From Cryoendolithus antarcticus (taxonomy: Eukaryota > Ascomycota > Dothideomycetes > Cladosporiales > Cladosporiaceae), in assembly GCA_002077065.1 (NCBI GenBank), contig NAJO01000026.1, forward strand, positions 248,001-312,000: DNA of 64,000 bases, given 5' to 3'. Below, in pieces: positions 29,545-41,738 of the stretch. A program made the position numbers and the translations under genes. Positions within the stretch are counted from its first letter, which is position 1, and the number at the start of each line of letters is the position of its first letter. Under the pieces are notes generated by a model that saw nothing but the letters and a program-made list of their open reading frames with translations, was not told the origin of the DNA and did not search any database.

Positions 29545-31411
29545 GCTCACTGGCTCCATACATGTGCACGCGATTTAGTGCCAATCTCCGGACACAAGGA
29601 AAATCGACAACGACCACTATGCGAAAAGCTCGGAGTGACCTTGGAGCACTTGTGTCACTGGCGATCGATTTCATGCCTGCAGTCTGGAGCTGTCGCCCGT
29701 CACTTTGTTGAATGTTGCTGGAGCACTCTCACGACACCTTCGCATCTGAAACCCAGATTTCACATCATGCAAGTACTACAGACACATCATAGAAGCGGTA
29801 CGGCCAGCTCGTCGGTAACGCGACATTGCTACAAGCGACGTTACAGTAGGCTGCAGATCAATCTCGGATCTGCAAGGTGATACCCTACGAACGAAGTGAA
29901 CCCGTAGGCTTGCGGTTTCCAAGCAGCTACCTCATCTGCATGATACTTTCGGATAGCTTAAGTCGCCGTGTGTGTGGGTCGAAGCTAGCCAGGAAAGCAG
30001 TGGTGTCCGAGATGCCACTTAGCATGAGCTGCGTCAATGCTGAGGAGTCACACCTAAGTGTCAGCTCATTTGCGCCGTCGAGCCAGTACCAGAGTCTGGC
30101 TCAAGCAAGTTTCTCCGATGTCAGCGTGCATGCGTACGCGAATTCATGACGCTTTCGATATCAACCCCACGACCGAGGACTTGGCGCAAGACATTGTTGC
30201 GGACTGATCTGACGACCAAACAGCGCCAATCCAGACCGTCTCGAGGCGAGACTCGATGATAGCATTCGACAGAAACCTCAGATGAAGACAGGGGAGATCG
30301 CGCGAATGTCACGGAGCTCAGCCCGGGGAACTGGAGCGGCTAGTACAGCTTCCACTCAGGACCCAGCGTCCACCTACCTGCATCGGAGAGAGCAGCATCA
30401 ATGATCCCATATCGAGGTTACCACCAGCAATCGCCTACCCACGCCCACTGTCGTCCTGCCCCGCCCAGCGTCAGCACTAGTGCTCCCCTACCCGGCTCAT
30501 CACCCGTCTCGCCTATCTCAGCACTAAGGCAAGGCGTGCACGGAGCACTAGATCTGACAGCAAAGACCTTCCTGGGAAGGCTAGTAGGGAGTAGCGTCGT
30601 CTACCGTTGATGGCTGATCAACATGGTGTGCTTGCTGGTCGCAACCCGCTACCGAGCTTATATGATGTTGCAGCAGTGACGCTGGCTCGCATCGCAGCGA
30701 TCAAGCGCTGATGTTCGCTTTCGCTTGGCGGAGCTTAGGCGCTTAGGTAGGACTGACGAACATGTTTGTCAATCAGCAGCGGCCAGCAGCATAAGCTCAA
30801 CACGGGCGAGGCTCCGTGACCGCTTAGCAAATCTGCTGTGGGTGGCGCCAGCGTTTGTGACTAGTATCAGGCCGACAGTGCGTTCCCGGAGTGATACACA
30901 GTTGACATCACCGGGTGCAGGATCCTGTCTATGCGCCGCGTCAGGCTGCCGACTGAATGCAGATAAATATGGACGCGAGTTGTAACAGTGCAGTCGTCGA
31001 GGCAGCGCACGTTCCCCCGCGTTTGATGGACCCATCTGCTCTCGGCGTATTAAAGACCTCTATAAGTCACGTGTGTGGACAAGTCATTGGCGTTCGGCGT
31101 GACGTAGCCCATGTTCGACACAGATAGGACATCTCAAGTACAGTACCACGAGACTTCATTGGAAGGGATGTACCGAATGCAAGAGATCAATTCGGCGTAC
31201 TTTTACGAGTGCCTGCGGCGTGTCGACACCACCCATCGATGCACCAAATACATGTCGTTTCGTTACAATCATTAGGTCCTTCCCTGACCTTTCGCGTCCG
31301 TAGACGCATGCAGCGCTGTTTTGCTACCACCCACATTCCTGAACACCCCGAGAGTTTCATGAATGATACCCATAGCTTCGCTCCAGCACCTAAGACTCTT
31401 CACCCCCCTCG
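29545..31411. other. Intergenic, no gene seen
   Basis: 1.87 kb between convergent genes. Short ORFs have no motifs. I saw no tRNA fold, direct repeat or transposon end. Confidence 0.4.
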
Positions 31412-33953
31412 TTAGCTCCTCGTCTCCTCCGCGCCCACACTCGGACTTCTCGAGACCTGCCCTGCCAGCCCACTAGTCGTGACGACCAGCGCAGGCGGCC
31501 CAAGCTGTCCCGCGGCCACAGACCTCTTCTCTGGCAATGGCTCGTCCTTCATGCAAGCATTCTCTAGCATGTTAGTCCACTTTCCACTGGTCCCTGCATG
31601 GCTATGCTTCAAATGCTGTCTGAAATGATCCGCTCTGAAGAACTTCTTCGTTTTGTTGCACTCGCCAAACTTGTGCACTGTGTTCAAATGCTCTGATCGC
31701 GCGGCAAGGTCTGGCGGGTTGGGAAAGTCTTCTCCACAGTAGCCGCAGATGTCTGAATAGCGGCCAGTGAAGGAGGCGTGGTAGGCTGCTTCTGGTCCGG
31801 AAAGGGTGGCGCAAGACCATGAGTGGTGGCGTAGGTGGAGAGAGTTTTGGTGGCGTTCGGCTTCGTTCTTGTTCTTGAAGCGGTTGGGGCAGTAGGCGCA
31901 GGTGTATTGCTTCTCGGCTTCGTGGGTGCTGTACTATCGTTAGTACATGTGTTGTAAGAGCACACACAGGGACAGTAACATACCGGAGATCATCCTCGCT
32001 GTCGAATTTCTTCGGCTTCTTGGGACAGCACTCGCACATGAAGGCACCCTGGGACTGTGGCGACAGAGGTTGGCGAGGTGACTGCTCAGTATCTGCTACA
32101 GCACGTTGCAATTTTGCGTGCCCATTTTCGGCAGATACATGGCGTTGATGATAGACTGCAGCTGTACCAGGACTGATGTTCATGTCCCTCGTTGCGCTGA
32201 TCGGGGTAAGACTTCGGAGCTCAGGATCGATGGCCGGAGAAAGCCCGCCCGGCGAGAGACGACCAGAGGCATAGCTAGTAGCACTGCTCGGAATACTCGG
32301 TATGCTTAGTGAAGATCCAAGAGAGCCGTGGCGAGGTCCCCAAGATGAGGCTGAAGATAGCGAGCCGTGATTAGGGTGATATCGAGAGACAGGAGAGCCG
32401 CGATTAGGTAGTTGCTGCATCGACTGCATCGACCGTCGGTGGTATAGGTCATTGTGCGGGGCGCCCGAGGCGCTGCTCACGGAAGTGCGCTCGATGTATT
32501 GTAAGTCTCGAGGTGGTGAAGAAGCTCGTCGCTTGACACCAGCTTTTCCGTTCGCGTAGTCGTCACTGCCCGATGGGCTACGATCGTGCAGCACCAGTCC
32601 ACTCATGTGGTCGTCATCCATGGGAGATGCTTCGTTGACAAACATTGAATGATCGTAGCTGCCTCGGTGCGAGGCTGAATCCTCGAATACCAAGCTTCCA
32701 TTCCGCGTCTGTGCGCGGCTCGACCCGCCACTCGCACCATGATCCCAGAAACCGCTGAAACCTGGGGAAATGGCACCGGATGCTGGTACACTCACAGCCC
32801 ATCTGCCATTACCCGGAGAATCGATAGATGTGATGGAGCTGTGGCGTCGCTCGTGCGATGGCATTGCGAGTGGCCTGAGCTGACTGTTCCGTCGCTCGCT
32901 CTCTGCCAGACTCATTTGCGCCGGGTCTTGCATGTTCGCCGGGAAGGACACTGAAGATTGCCGTCTCGAGTTCGGCGTGCTAGGTCCACCGATGCGACTC
33001 AGTAGCTGCTTGTCATAAGCTTGAGAAGAGCCTTCAAGTGTCGTCTGTTCGAGTCTCCGCTCGCTCTGTAGTCTGCACGGGATGTTAGCGTTGATCGTGC
33101 TATGAGCTCAGCTACCATCCGCAAGGCTGGGACGCTGCCTGATAGGCCAAGCTATGCTTGAAGCAAAGACGTGGTCCAATAGATCCATCAGGCTGCAGGT
33201 GATGTCGGGTTCTCGACGCTGCATCAGATTATCCCTGTGGTATGGTCATCTCCGCTGCGAGCACCATTCGACACTTGTCCGCCAAAGAGAGGGTCTTTGC
33301 ATTGTGGTGCCTTCCGAACTAGTGGTCACCTATCAAGCCACTTTCGCGACAAAAGTTCATAGTGTCGCTTGAGCGCCCGATCGGAAAGCCTAGAGGAGAG
33401 TTCTGGTGCAGATGCCAGATTAACCAGTTTCGACAGCGTATCAGTCGCATGCGATTTGGATATACAGGCCCGGGCCATACGTGGTCGATGTTCACCAATT
33501 TCAAACCCATGGAATGCTTCGAGCGCGGGGATCAACATACCTATAGTTTGAATTCCGCTTTGATCCATCCTCGTCGCTGTTGTGATCGTCTGCCATCTCG
33601 CAGTCCTGCCCAGTGCCTGTCACAGTAGAGATCGAGCTGCCTCTCCGATTATCGTTCCGCTGGTCAAGCCGCATGCTCCCCAGATGCTTGCTCTTACTAC
33701 TCCCACTTCCAAGCAGACTCGAGCCTGGCTGCACAGGAGCCGCACGGCCAAAGTCGAGAGAATCTGGATCGTTTCCCCATTGCCAGCCAGGATCTCTTCC
33801 ACTCGTAAGGCCAGCGATGTTGGAGGGAGGTGGTAGGGGTGGCGGTACAGGCTCTTGCGCCATAGGCACAGGAATCGGAGAGGCACTATAAGATGCGTAC
33901 GGCGAAGGATAGCGATGGTGTTGTGAGATGCGAATTGAGGGTGTGGTCGACAT
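31412..33953 (-). CDS. C2H2 zinc-finger protein, putative transcription factor
   Basis: Proposed exons: 33953-33541, 33389-33330, 33072-31984 and 31928-31412 (about 692 aa). The N-terminus (MSTTPSIRISQHHRYPSPYA) and centre are Ser/Pro-rich and disordered. Fingers lie in the C-terminal third: CECCPKKPKKFDSEDDLRTHEAEKQ, YTCAYCPNRFKNKNEAERHQNSLH, ICGYCGEDFP..LAARSEHLNTVH, and a final FFRADHFRQHLKHSHAGTSGKW. The last intron (31983-31929, 55 nt, GTATGT; CTAAC; ACAG) is secure, because it restores the finger. The 60-nt second exon is phase-compatible and coding-like, but could be skipped; without it the protein is 672 aa and the first intron is 468 nt. Probable nuclear DNA-binding regulator; targets unknown. 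Confidence 0.8.
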
Positions 33954-35383
33954 AGCAAGGGTGCGGGCCGCAGCTCGAGTCCCCAAACTGAGACACTTGC
34001 TACAAATGCGATATGCGGTAGCGACTGTGCACGCTGAAGCTTGTCGGAGACGGAGCAACCTGTGGCGCCTCTGGAAGCGCGCGCCAGCCCTGTCTCGTGC
34101 AGCTGATCAACAACGGCGGCGGATGGGTAAGCTGAGGCAAGAAATAGAGGTCATGCGCGTTGGCGGGCGTTAAACGGCGTTAGACTTTCGAGAGTCAGAG
34201 GGCCATCAAGGTGGGAGACTGGGTAAACGTAGGGAGGACATGGTCGAGAGTGTATACAAGACCCGCAATTTCTCGCTACAGATGCAGAAGGGTTTACTAG
34301 CTAGCCCACAGGAGCATGCATGAGGTTGCGGGTACAGAAAGTGCCAAGCCCTCAAGTCGTAGCGTGCAGCAGGGCTGTAAGCTCAGGCCCATGATCCGTG
34401 CGACTTGCATGAGTCTGCATATACTCGCGCGGTGGTAATAACCGAAATGCTTACCCCCAGCCGTCGTTGCAGCGTTTGAGCTATCGTGAAGCTGCAAGCT
34501 GCGAGTCTCCATCCGATTCTGGCAGCTCATTTGCACTCTTTGAGCTGCAGTGCGTGACCTGAAGTATATGTCCAACGCCTTGGAGAGACCCACTCCGTTG
34601 CATTGACCCCCGGTGCAGTAGTGACAAACATGCCTGCGACGATTTGCTGGGAGGTTGCAGGAGCGCGTAGGGTGACACTACGTTGAGAAGAATATGCGCA
34701 GGTCCTGTCGATCCCATGTCGCACACATCAGATATTGCGCGATTGAGCGGCGTTCACCTCCGCCGAGAGCTTTAGTAGAGCTTGCCGGCATCTAGGTACA
34801 TGTTACGCCAGCCCTATCGACAGCTCCCACGACTCGCAGGATTCGCGTTGTGGCTGCTGCTGACAGACGTCTGCTCACCCAAGTGGTGGGGTGCTGTAGC
34901 CGCCGCGGCTAGAGTGGTGATCGTGACTTCCCAAGTGCAAACCCACGTAACGGTAAAGCGGCAATGTCTGAAGCTTGACCACCGCCTGGCGCGTACGGTA
35001 GCATTACAGCGGAGTTTCTTTTGGCATGAATATGAGCGCGGCAAACGGCCGAAACTCGCAGCGCTTGACGGACGGAACTCGCATCGGCGGCGCCGTCGCC
35101 ACTCATGTGTTGCAGCAAAGGAGGGGACACGGACTGACTCTCCGTCTTCTTCGAGATCTTTACGCAGAAAGCTGATCAGCCCTGTGCGAGCATGCAGAAA
35201 ATCTCGGGTGCAGACGGTAGCTTTTGGCTTTGATGAAAGTAATAAGTGGAGAAGTGTCTCGTGGGAGGGGCGGGAGGGGTCTGGCCGCTGCCGCCCCCAC
35301 TCCATCGTGAACCCCACACAGGGCGACGGAAAATGCAGCGACTTGACAGTCATATCGCTTCTGACATTCGGACGAGACCGCGT
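33954..35383. other. Divergent intergenic, C2H2 gene and YVH1
   Basis: 1.43 kb between divergent starts, holding both promoters. A long open frame on the plus strand runs through part of it into YVH1 exon 2, but no ATG-led protein similarity supports it upstream of 35384. Confidence 0.45.
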
Positions 35384-36800
35384 ATGGCTCTCTTGGATAA
35401 GGTCGCCGGCGACTGCAGGCTTTACATCGGTGGGTCCGTTCCGTCCATCCCCAGTCCCGACTCATGCACGCCATTTGGCCAGACCTCAAGCTGCATTGGC
35501 CGTCTGCGATCTAGCCTCTAATGCCTGTCTCAGTCTGTTCACACTTCGGAGAAAGCCTGCACTACAGGAGATTGGTTTGACGCATGTCTTGAGCGTGCTG
35601 AGACTACCTCTGGACCAAGACCTGTTTGCCGGGTACACGCACAAGGTGGTCGAGGTTGACGATGTCGACGACGAGAACCTACTGGAGCACTTGCCGGGTT
35701 GCATAGCATTCATTCAAGATGGTCTGGACTCTGGAGGAGCGGTGCTGGTGCATTGGTAGGTTACATTCCAAGTTTCTTGTTGTGTCTTTGTACGCCATGG
35801 TTGAGTCAAGCATGCCATGCGATGCGATGCTTGACTTGACCAGATGGTTGTGGTACTGGACCGCATCGGTGTCACCAGCGCTGCCACGATCTTGGCTTTG
35901 GCTGTGGAGCGTATCGCAGTCCTCGCACTCGTTGACGCCGGCTTGTGTCCACCACTGAGTCTATCTAGCACCATGTTGATAATGCCCTTGCAGCGCCATG
36001 GGCAAGTCCCGCTCCGCAACCGCAATATGTGCCTACCTGATGCACACCCACCACATCAGCGCCAGTGAAGCTCTTGCCCATCTTAGACAGACTCGTCCCT
36101 TCTGCGAGCCTAATGATGGCTTCATGAAGCAGCTCGAGCTGTACCATCAAATGGGCGCACCCGACACCGTCGAGGACCACCCGATCTATCAACGATGGCT
36201 GTACAAGCGCGAAGTGGAGTTCAGTGGAGCGTGCGGCCAAGCACCAGACGCAGACAAGATTCGTTTCGAAGATGAGCACGCTGGCAAAGTCTCGAAAGAA
36301 AGTCCAGCAGAATTTGAGCTGAAGTGCAAGAAGTGCCGGTATTTCAAATCGTCAACGTGCCCTTCGGCAACAAGACTCGTACTGATCGCACATTTAGACG
36401 TCAACTAGCAACCTCGCCCTACCTTCTCCCTCACACGCCACCGACGAATCCCAACGCTCCCTCCATCGCCAACACGCCAATTTCGTCACTTTCCCCTGCC
36501 CCAACTGCAGCATGTACGCACTACTTCCTCGACCCTCTCTCCTGGATGCGCGCCGAACTCGAGCAAGGCAAACTTGAAGGCCGACTGGAGTGTCCGAAAT
36601 GCAAGGCGAACGTGGGTAAGTACGCTTGGCAAGGTATGCGATGTAGCTGTCGAGCCTGGGTAGTGCCAGGGATCAGTCTGGCGAAAGGAAGGGTGGACGA
36701 GATGAAGCTCAGTGGTGGCTCAAGAGGTGAGGGCATGGGTATCAGGCGGCCACCTGGAGCCGTGAGTGTAGGAGGTGGGAAGGCGAAGGAGAATTTGTAG
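35384..36800 (+). CDS. YVH1: YVH1-like dual-specificity phosphatase
   Basis: Four exons: 35384-35433, 35534-35755, 35994-36338 and 36398-36800, 339 aa. Yvh1 acts in late 60S ribosome maturation (release of Mrt4) through its zinc-binding tail. The phosphatase part (about 1-150) begins CRLYIGGLFTLRRKPALQEIGLTHVLSVL. The signature HCAMGKSRSAT has catalytic Cys91 and Arg97. The C-terminal zinc domain has CKKCRRQLATS, then HYFLDPLSWM, LEGRLECPKCKANVGKYAWQGMRCSCRAWVVPG. Every junction preserves phase and family continuity. The first intron uses a weak donor (GTCCGT) with a CTAAT branch site and CTCAG acceptor; a better-looking GTGGGT four bases upstream breaks the frame. Confidence 0.9.
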
Positions 36801-37119
36801 AGGCTTGCTGGAAGTGCATTGGATGAAGGTGCCGAAAGCGGTGCATTACGTATTACTGTTCATACGCACTCTATCACTCATATCCCGCACAGCGGCGTGC
36901 TACCCATCCTGCACGATGTGACTTTTCTATCGATGTTGATCCTTGCAAACAAGATGCAATCGCCCCAAACGACCGCCAACGCCAACGCTAAATTCAGTAG
37001 TAAACCTTCCATCCCAGTCCGCAATGCAGTGCTGTACACCCGCATGCTATCGCCTCCGAACATCGATCTCAACAGTTCGCCGCTTCCTCCCGTCACATCC
37101 TCCTCACCCCTTCGACCAA
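36801..37119. other. Convergent 3' intergenic
   Basis: 319 nt between the YVH1 stop (+) and the Siw14-type gene stop (-). It should contain both 3' UTRs. No gene seen. Confidence 0.5.
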
Positions 37120-38130
37120 CTAAGCCATCGAGGCGAAGAAGCTCTGCTCGCCAGCAGCAGGGGGAGGTGACATCACATCCTCGCACTCCATCACGGACAC
37201 CTCTGCCGCAGCAACCTCTCCCTCCATCACCGCATTCTCTGTCGCCTGTCCGACGTCGAACTTCTCGAGCCAGTCGGAGACTTTCGAAGGATCGACTGCG
37301 GCTCCGCTCAGATCAATTCCACTATCAGCCTTGCTCTCGGCAGATCGCAGACTCGTGTCGGAACTCTCGATACCCTCCTCCGAGCCCAGGATCTCGATCA
37401 GTTTCTCGAGGGTAAGAGCCTTGATTGACAACAGTGTCTTGAGCGTAGGTCGGTGGCTAAAATCGCCATGCCTAGTGGCGTGTTCTAGAAGAGCTGCGGG
37501 CCGGAAGACATTGGTAATAAACTCGATGTCTCCGGCTCGTGCTTTGGGACTTGCGTATGTATCATACTCGTGAAGAATGTCGTCCATCGACCAGCCCTGA
37601 ACCTTGCGCATGCAGGCAATCACACAGCCGGTCCTGTGTTTGCCCTGGTTGCAGTGGATGTACAGTGGGTAATTTGCGATGTCCATGGTAACCAGAAGAG
37701 CTTCACAAACGGATTCCACAGTGATCGCGACGTTGCCGTCTTTGTTCGCGAGGACTGGGACGCGCTTGTGCGTAATGCTGTTGGTTTGAATGTACTCCAC
37801 GTACGCAGGCGTCGGCTCGGTCTCAACGAAACAGAGCACGGTCTTAACATTCAAGCATTCTAGGAATCTCAGATTGCGATCCTGGGGAAATGCCGAGCGG
37901 AAGATTGTGTGCTCTGCGACCGCGCCGTAGTTCTTAGCCGGGGTGTACAATTGCAAGCGCAGGGGTAGAAGATCATTCGCGGGCGAGTCTGGTCGCGTAG
38001 GCGGCGACGGCGGCCTCGAAGTGCGCTCGATGCCCTCCATCGCCTGTGTGATACTTGATGCAATTGTTGCATCTGCTGCATCAACCGCCTGCTCCTCGAC
38101 AACCTCCATCTGGTGTTCCCGTGGCTCCAT
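37120..38130 (-). CDS. Siw14/Oca-type atypical phosphatase (PFA-DSP family)
   Basis: 336 aa from ATG 38130 (MEPREHQMEVVEEQ); the upstream in-frame extension begins only at GTG. The catalytic domain spans about residues 45-205: LYTPAKNYGAVAEHTIFRSAFPQDRNLRFLECLNVKTVLC..ETEP, then the P-loop YIHCNQGKHRTGCVIACMRKVQGW and a DEYxxxxxPKAR-like tail (HEYDTYASPKARAGDIEFI). This is the plant-and-fungi atypical DSP fold. Yeast Siw14 hydrolyses the 5-beta phosphate of inositol pyrophosphates, while Oca paralogues have other roles, so the precise substrate is not set. The C-terminal ~130 residues are disordered and Ser/Glu-rich. It lies tail-to-tail with YVH1. Confidence 0.85.
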   Translation of the reverse strand: MEPREHQMEVVEEQAVDAADATIASSITQAMEGIERTSRPPSPPTRPDSPANDLLPLRLQLYTPAKNYGAVAEHTIFRSAFPQDRNLRFLECLNVKTVLCFVETEPTPAYVEYIQTNSITHKRVPVLANKDGNVAITVESVCEALLVTMDIANYPLYIHCNQGKHRTGCVIACMRKVQGWSMDDILHEYDTYASPKARAGDIEFITNVFRPAALLEHATRHGDFSHRPTLKTLLSIKALTLEKLIEILGSEEGIESSDTSLRSAESKADSGIDLSGAAVDPSKVSDWLEKFDVGQATENAVMEGEVAAAEVSVMECEDVMSPPPAAGEQSFFASMA

Positions 38131-39950
38131 GATGTTTGTGGCTGACGAGAGAGTAATATGGTGATATGCGCGCTTCAGGCGTATCTTGTGTATCCGCAGC
38201 ACTATCGTTTGGCGTGTTCAAGAGTGTCGCGTGCGCAGTCGAAATATCGCTGCGCGATGCAGTGTCCACAAGTTTGCCGAATATCTGCTGTGAATAAGAT
38301 ATCCGCCAAGCAAGCGCTTCACGTGTTCGCACTCCCGTCGTTTTCCCAGTCGTAAATGCTAAAAGCGTGAAGTGAAGTCCTCCGATTCTGTGAGGCACGC
38401 GAGCACTTCGAATCTGCGCCACACTCCATCAGCCCTCCACTCCTGCCTCTATGAGCACGAAGGATGCAAGGACGACTCACTGTACCTCCCAGACTTCGGT
38501 TGCTCTTCCAACTACGACAGCAGCGACATCGTACAACTCATCATTGCGGAAGAGTCGCTGACGGTAGTGGGGTTGAGGTCCATCGTGAAGGCTTCGTGGT
38601 GGGCTAGCAATCAGGGCACCACAATACAACTGTCGAATAGATATATGGTATTTACTATGTTTCTATGAAGGAGGCCGAAGTGAGTAACTTTCAAAATGAC
38701 ATGTGCGAGAAAAGACTGCAGTCGCGAGGCTAGGTTCGCCGCGGATGAAGCGTCAGAAGCGTGGTTCAGTGAAGGCTAAAATTTGTCCGCTCAGGATTGC
38801 CTGGTCGTCGTTCGCCCGACAGAGAAGCGGCGCGCTGGCGGCGGATGCAGCGGCGTGGGGTGAGATTGGTCGTGTGCCTGAGGGGCTCATGCACGCCATA
38901 GCGCTTCTCATCTATTCTTCGCAAGGCTGACAGGATTGCTGACAACGGGAGAGATGACTTGCAGGTGTCAGAGCATGTATGCGTAGTAGTACAAAGCATT
39001 TGGATGGCTTTACGGCAAATGGCATGAAGACAATGATCTGGCCCATTCGCTAGCATTACAGCATCTTGCGGAAACAAGACTCCCAACTGGGACAGTAGTT
39101 CATCACATGCAAGCCCTCATGCACTCTCCCACACTCGGAGCATACCGCGCGCCACATCGTGGGGTGAAGGGTGTCTGGTGCAAATCGTGCGACCACACCA
39201 TCATCTTGCTGAAGGTGTGCATGACTACAGGTGTGGAGGAAGGTAAGTCGATGTAGAGTCATGCGACAGAGAGCGTGGGCATCCTACCGATGTGTATACA
39301 AGCAGTCCGGAGATGGATCGCGGGCAAATGTACAGGATGCATGTGGTTGTAGGCAGATGCACGGCACAGTCGCGTTGCAGCTGTAGCTCAGCTTAGCAGG
39401 GCAAGGCAGCCTGATGATCTGGCTACTCTCTTCGTTGCTCAGATTGCTGGTGACAAGGAGGAGAGACGGCGATCGATGCACAAGACAGAACAGATGGCCG
39501 AATTCACAGCTGCTGATCAGCAGCAGTCACGCATCTTTAGCAGACTCATCCAACGCACGACATGAAACCTCAAGCCAGTGCTAGGGAGATCCAGGCACGG
39601 GATATACCTCCTGAAAGTACCGCAAGGTGAGTAGAAGATGAAGGTAACACCACCCTCCCGATCTTGAAATGACAGTCATTTGCAACGCCATGGGTGGTTT
39701 CAATTACTGCAAAAATGCACCCCGAATGTCAAGAAAACCCCATCTCAAATTGTCCAGGCTGCCCCCTTCCTTCACGCTGCCATTCGCTTGTAGTACATTG
39801 TGTGTCTCATTCCGCATATAGCCCGCCTTCATGCCTGAACTTGCTCGGGTGTGGTCCAGGTCGATGCACAAGGTTGGGAGGTTTCGAGGTTGGTATGTTG
39901 TGGAGGCCGGTTAGAAGTGTTTCGAAGAAGTAGTCGCGAATGGGGTATAT
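38131..39950. other. Intergenic, no gene seen
   Basis: 1.82 kb. A 68-codon minus-strand ORF (39056-39262) has a Cys-spaced end (CSECGRVHEGLHVMNYCP), but no further support. The rest shows nothing recognisable. Confidence 0.4.
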
Positions 39951-40857
39951 CTAGAGGATCGTGCACTTCTTCGACTTCTTCTGCCTTGTGAGTAACGCTG
40001 CGCGTGTGGCGTGCTCGAACACCTCCCTGACGCCTTCGTTGGTCTTGGCGGAGCACTCGAGGTATTTCGTTGCGCCGATCTTCTTGCGGACGTCCTCAGC
40101 CTGCGAGGCATTGTCAGTATACCGTCCTATCGTAGCTTGTGGTTTGTACTTTGCACGCTTACCTGCTCAGGTGTGACCGGCTTTTGCGATGTCTTGTGCA
40201 GCTCCTCAATAGTCCTCTGGTCGTACCTCAAATCCTTCTTGCATCCGACGAGGATGATTGGCAGGCCCTGGCAGAAATGCAGAACTTCCGAGATCCACTA
40301 CGAAACAAATCTCGTCAGTACGTTGTATCGCCAAGCCTACGGCGATGCGCAGAGAGCACGTGAGCATCGGCTTACCTTCTCTTGCACGTTGTCGAGCGAA
40401 TCCGGCGAGTCGATGGCGAAGCAGATGAGGATAACGTGCGAGTCGGGGTATGAAAGAGGTCGGAGGCGGTCGTAGTCTTCCTGTCCAGCCGTATCCCAGA
40501 GCGCCAGCTCAACGTGTTTGCCATCTACCTCAACATCGGCGACGTAGTTCTCGAAGACGGTAGGGACGTAGACCTGTTGTCGCTATGTTAGTATCGTCTC
40601 CAGACTATCTGTATGTAGATCTCGTGACATGTCGAGGTATTGCGGTAGGCTTATCGCTTGTGGCAGAGCGAATGCGCGGATAGGGGATTGTGGCATTGGC
40701 TGACGAACCTCCGGGAATGTGCCCTTCGAGAAGACGCTGTGAGATGAGTCAGTATGTCGTCGCTATCTTGTCCGGCAGAACCATCCTACATCAACAAGCA
40801 AGTCTTTCCGCAAGCACCGTCTCCAACAATCACGAGCTTCCTGCGAATCTCCGCCAT
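39951..40857 (-). CDS. RHO1: Rho1 small GTPase
   Basis: Five exons on the minus strand: 40857-40790, 40736-40709, 40573-40376, 40297-40163 and 40100-39951, 192 aa. Rho1 regulates glucan synthase, Pkc1 and actin polarity at the plasma membrane. All G motifs are present: GDGACGKT (G1), [11 protein letters not shown] (switch I), [14 protein letters not shown] (G3), VGCKKDLR (G4) and CSAKTNEGV (G5). The Rho insert ([14 protein letters not shown]) is also present. A polybasic tail with CaaX box CTIL predicts geranylgeranylation. All introns are GT-AG (53, 135, 78 and 62 nt), and the junctions recreate the family sequence without gaps. The second exon is only 28 nt. Confidence 0.97.
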
Positions 40858-41738
40858 GAGCGCCGCTGTAGCCTGCTTATCGGAGTGAGTTCGAGGGGAC
40901 GAGGTAGTCAAGAACTATGCGCAAGTGCGCAATGAAAGAGTGGTGGGGTGTTGTGGTGGCAGTAGGGGAGGTGGTTTGGCAGTGAGGCGGTGTTGAGGCG
41001 TGAGATGATGAGGTTGATGCGTCGGGCTGGTTGTTGGTCACCGTACGAGCCTGCGGACGCGGCCCTTCCCGGTTTCAGATACGCCGGCGCAGTTTGCTCA
41101 AATTCGTCACTTTCGTGTCGCAGTAAGACAGGTTTTGGAGGTGAGGGATTGACTGGTAAGGCTGGTGAGACTCTGGAAGCGCACAAAGTTGAGGCAATTG
41201 AATACTACGAGGCAATCGAGGAAAGGAAATTGACTGCATCGTGGTTGCTCCAGCACCAGGGCACGGACTGATAGGGCTGAGTCAGCTCGTCGCTCACTGC
41301 ATGTATGCCTCAGGGTTGAGACTGAGGCACGATATTTGCCACTATCGCGCACAACGGCCATTGGACTAGGGATGGGAGGAACACGGAGATCCTCATCACT
41401 CGTAGCACGTACGATCCGATCTTGCGGCATTGTTGAGTACTTTCTTGAGTGGCTATGCTCTACACGATTCTACCTTCATGCGGTCCTCGACTACCACCTT
41501 TTCCCTCGGCGTACTCCACATCCATGCTTACACAGTCCACTGCCAGCAGCCCATCTCCTGATCCGTGTCTACCATGATCTTCAAACATTGGCGCCCCTCT
41601 TGCGCTTCGTCCTAGCTCTCTCTCGACCGCAAACTCCGACAGTGCGACCACCAGGCAGGACCTTCGCGCAGATACGCCTCCTGCTTGAGCCGTCCAGGGT
41701 CGGTCTGCATGCTCTGTCGGTGCATCGAACTTCAGCAC
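40858..41738. other. Intergenic, RHO1 promoter side
   Basis: 881 nt upstream of RHO1 on the minus strand; the adjoining F-box-like relic ends at 41739. No supported gene. Confidence 0.4.

Noticed and set aside
34782..35383. Upstream part of a 325-codon plus-strand ORF overlapping YVH1 exon 2
   Set aside because: Reads through YVH1 intron 1; only the part from 35534 is homologous to phosphatases.
39056..39262. Small Cys-containing minus-strand ORF (CSECGRVHEGLHVMNYCP)
   Set aside because: Spacing hints at a zinc-binding peptide, but it has no signal peptide, no homologue I recognise and no flanking evidence of expression.
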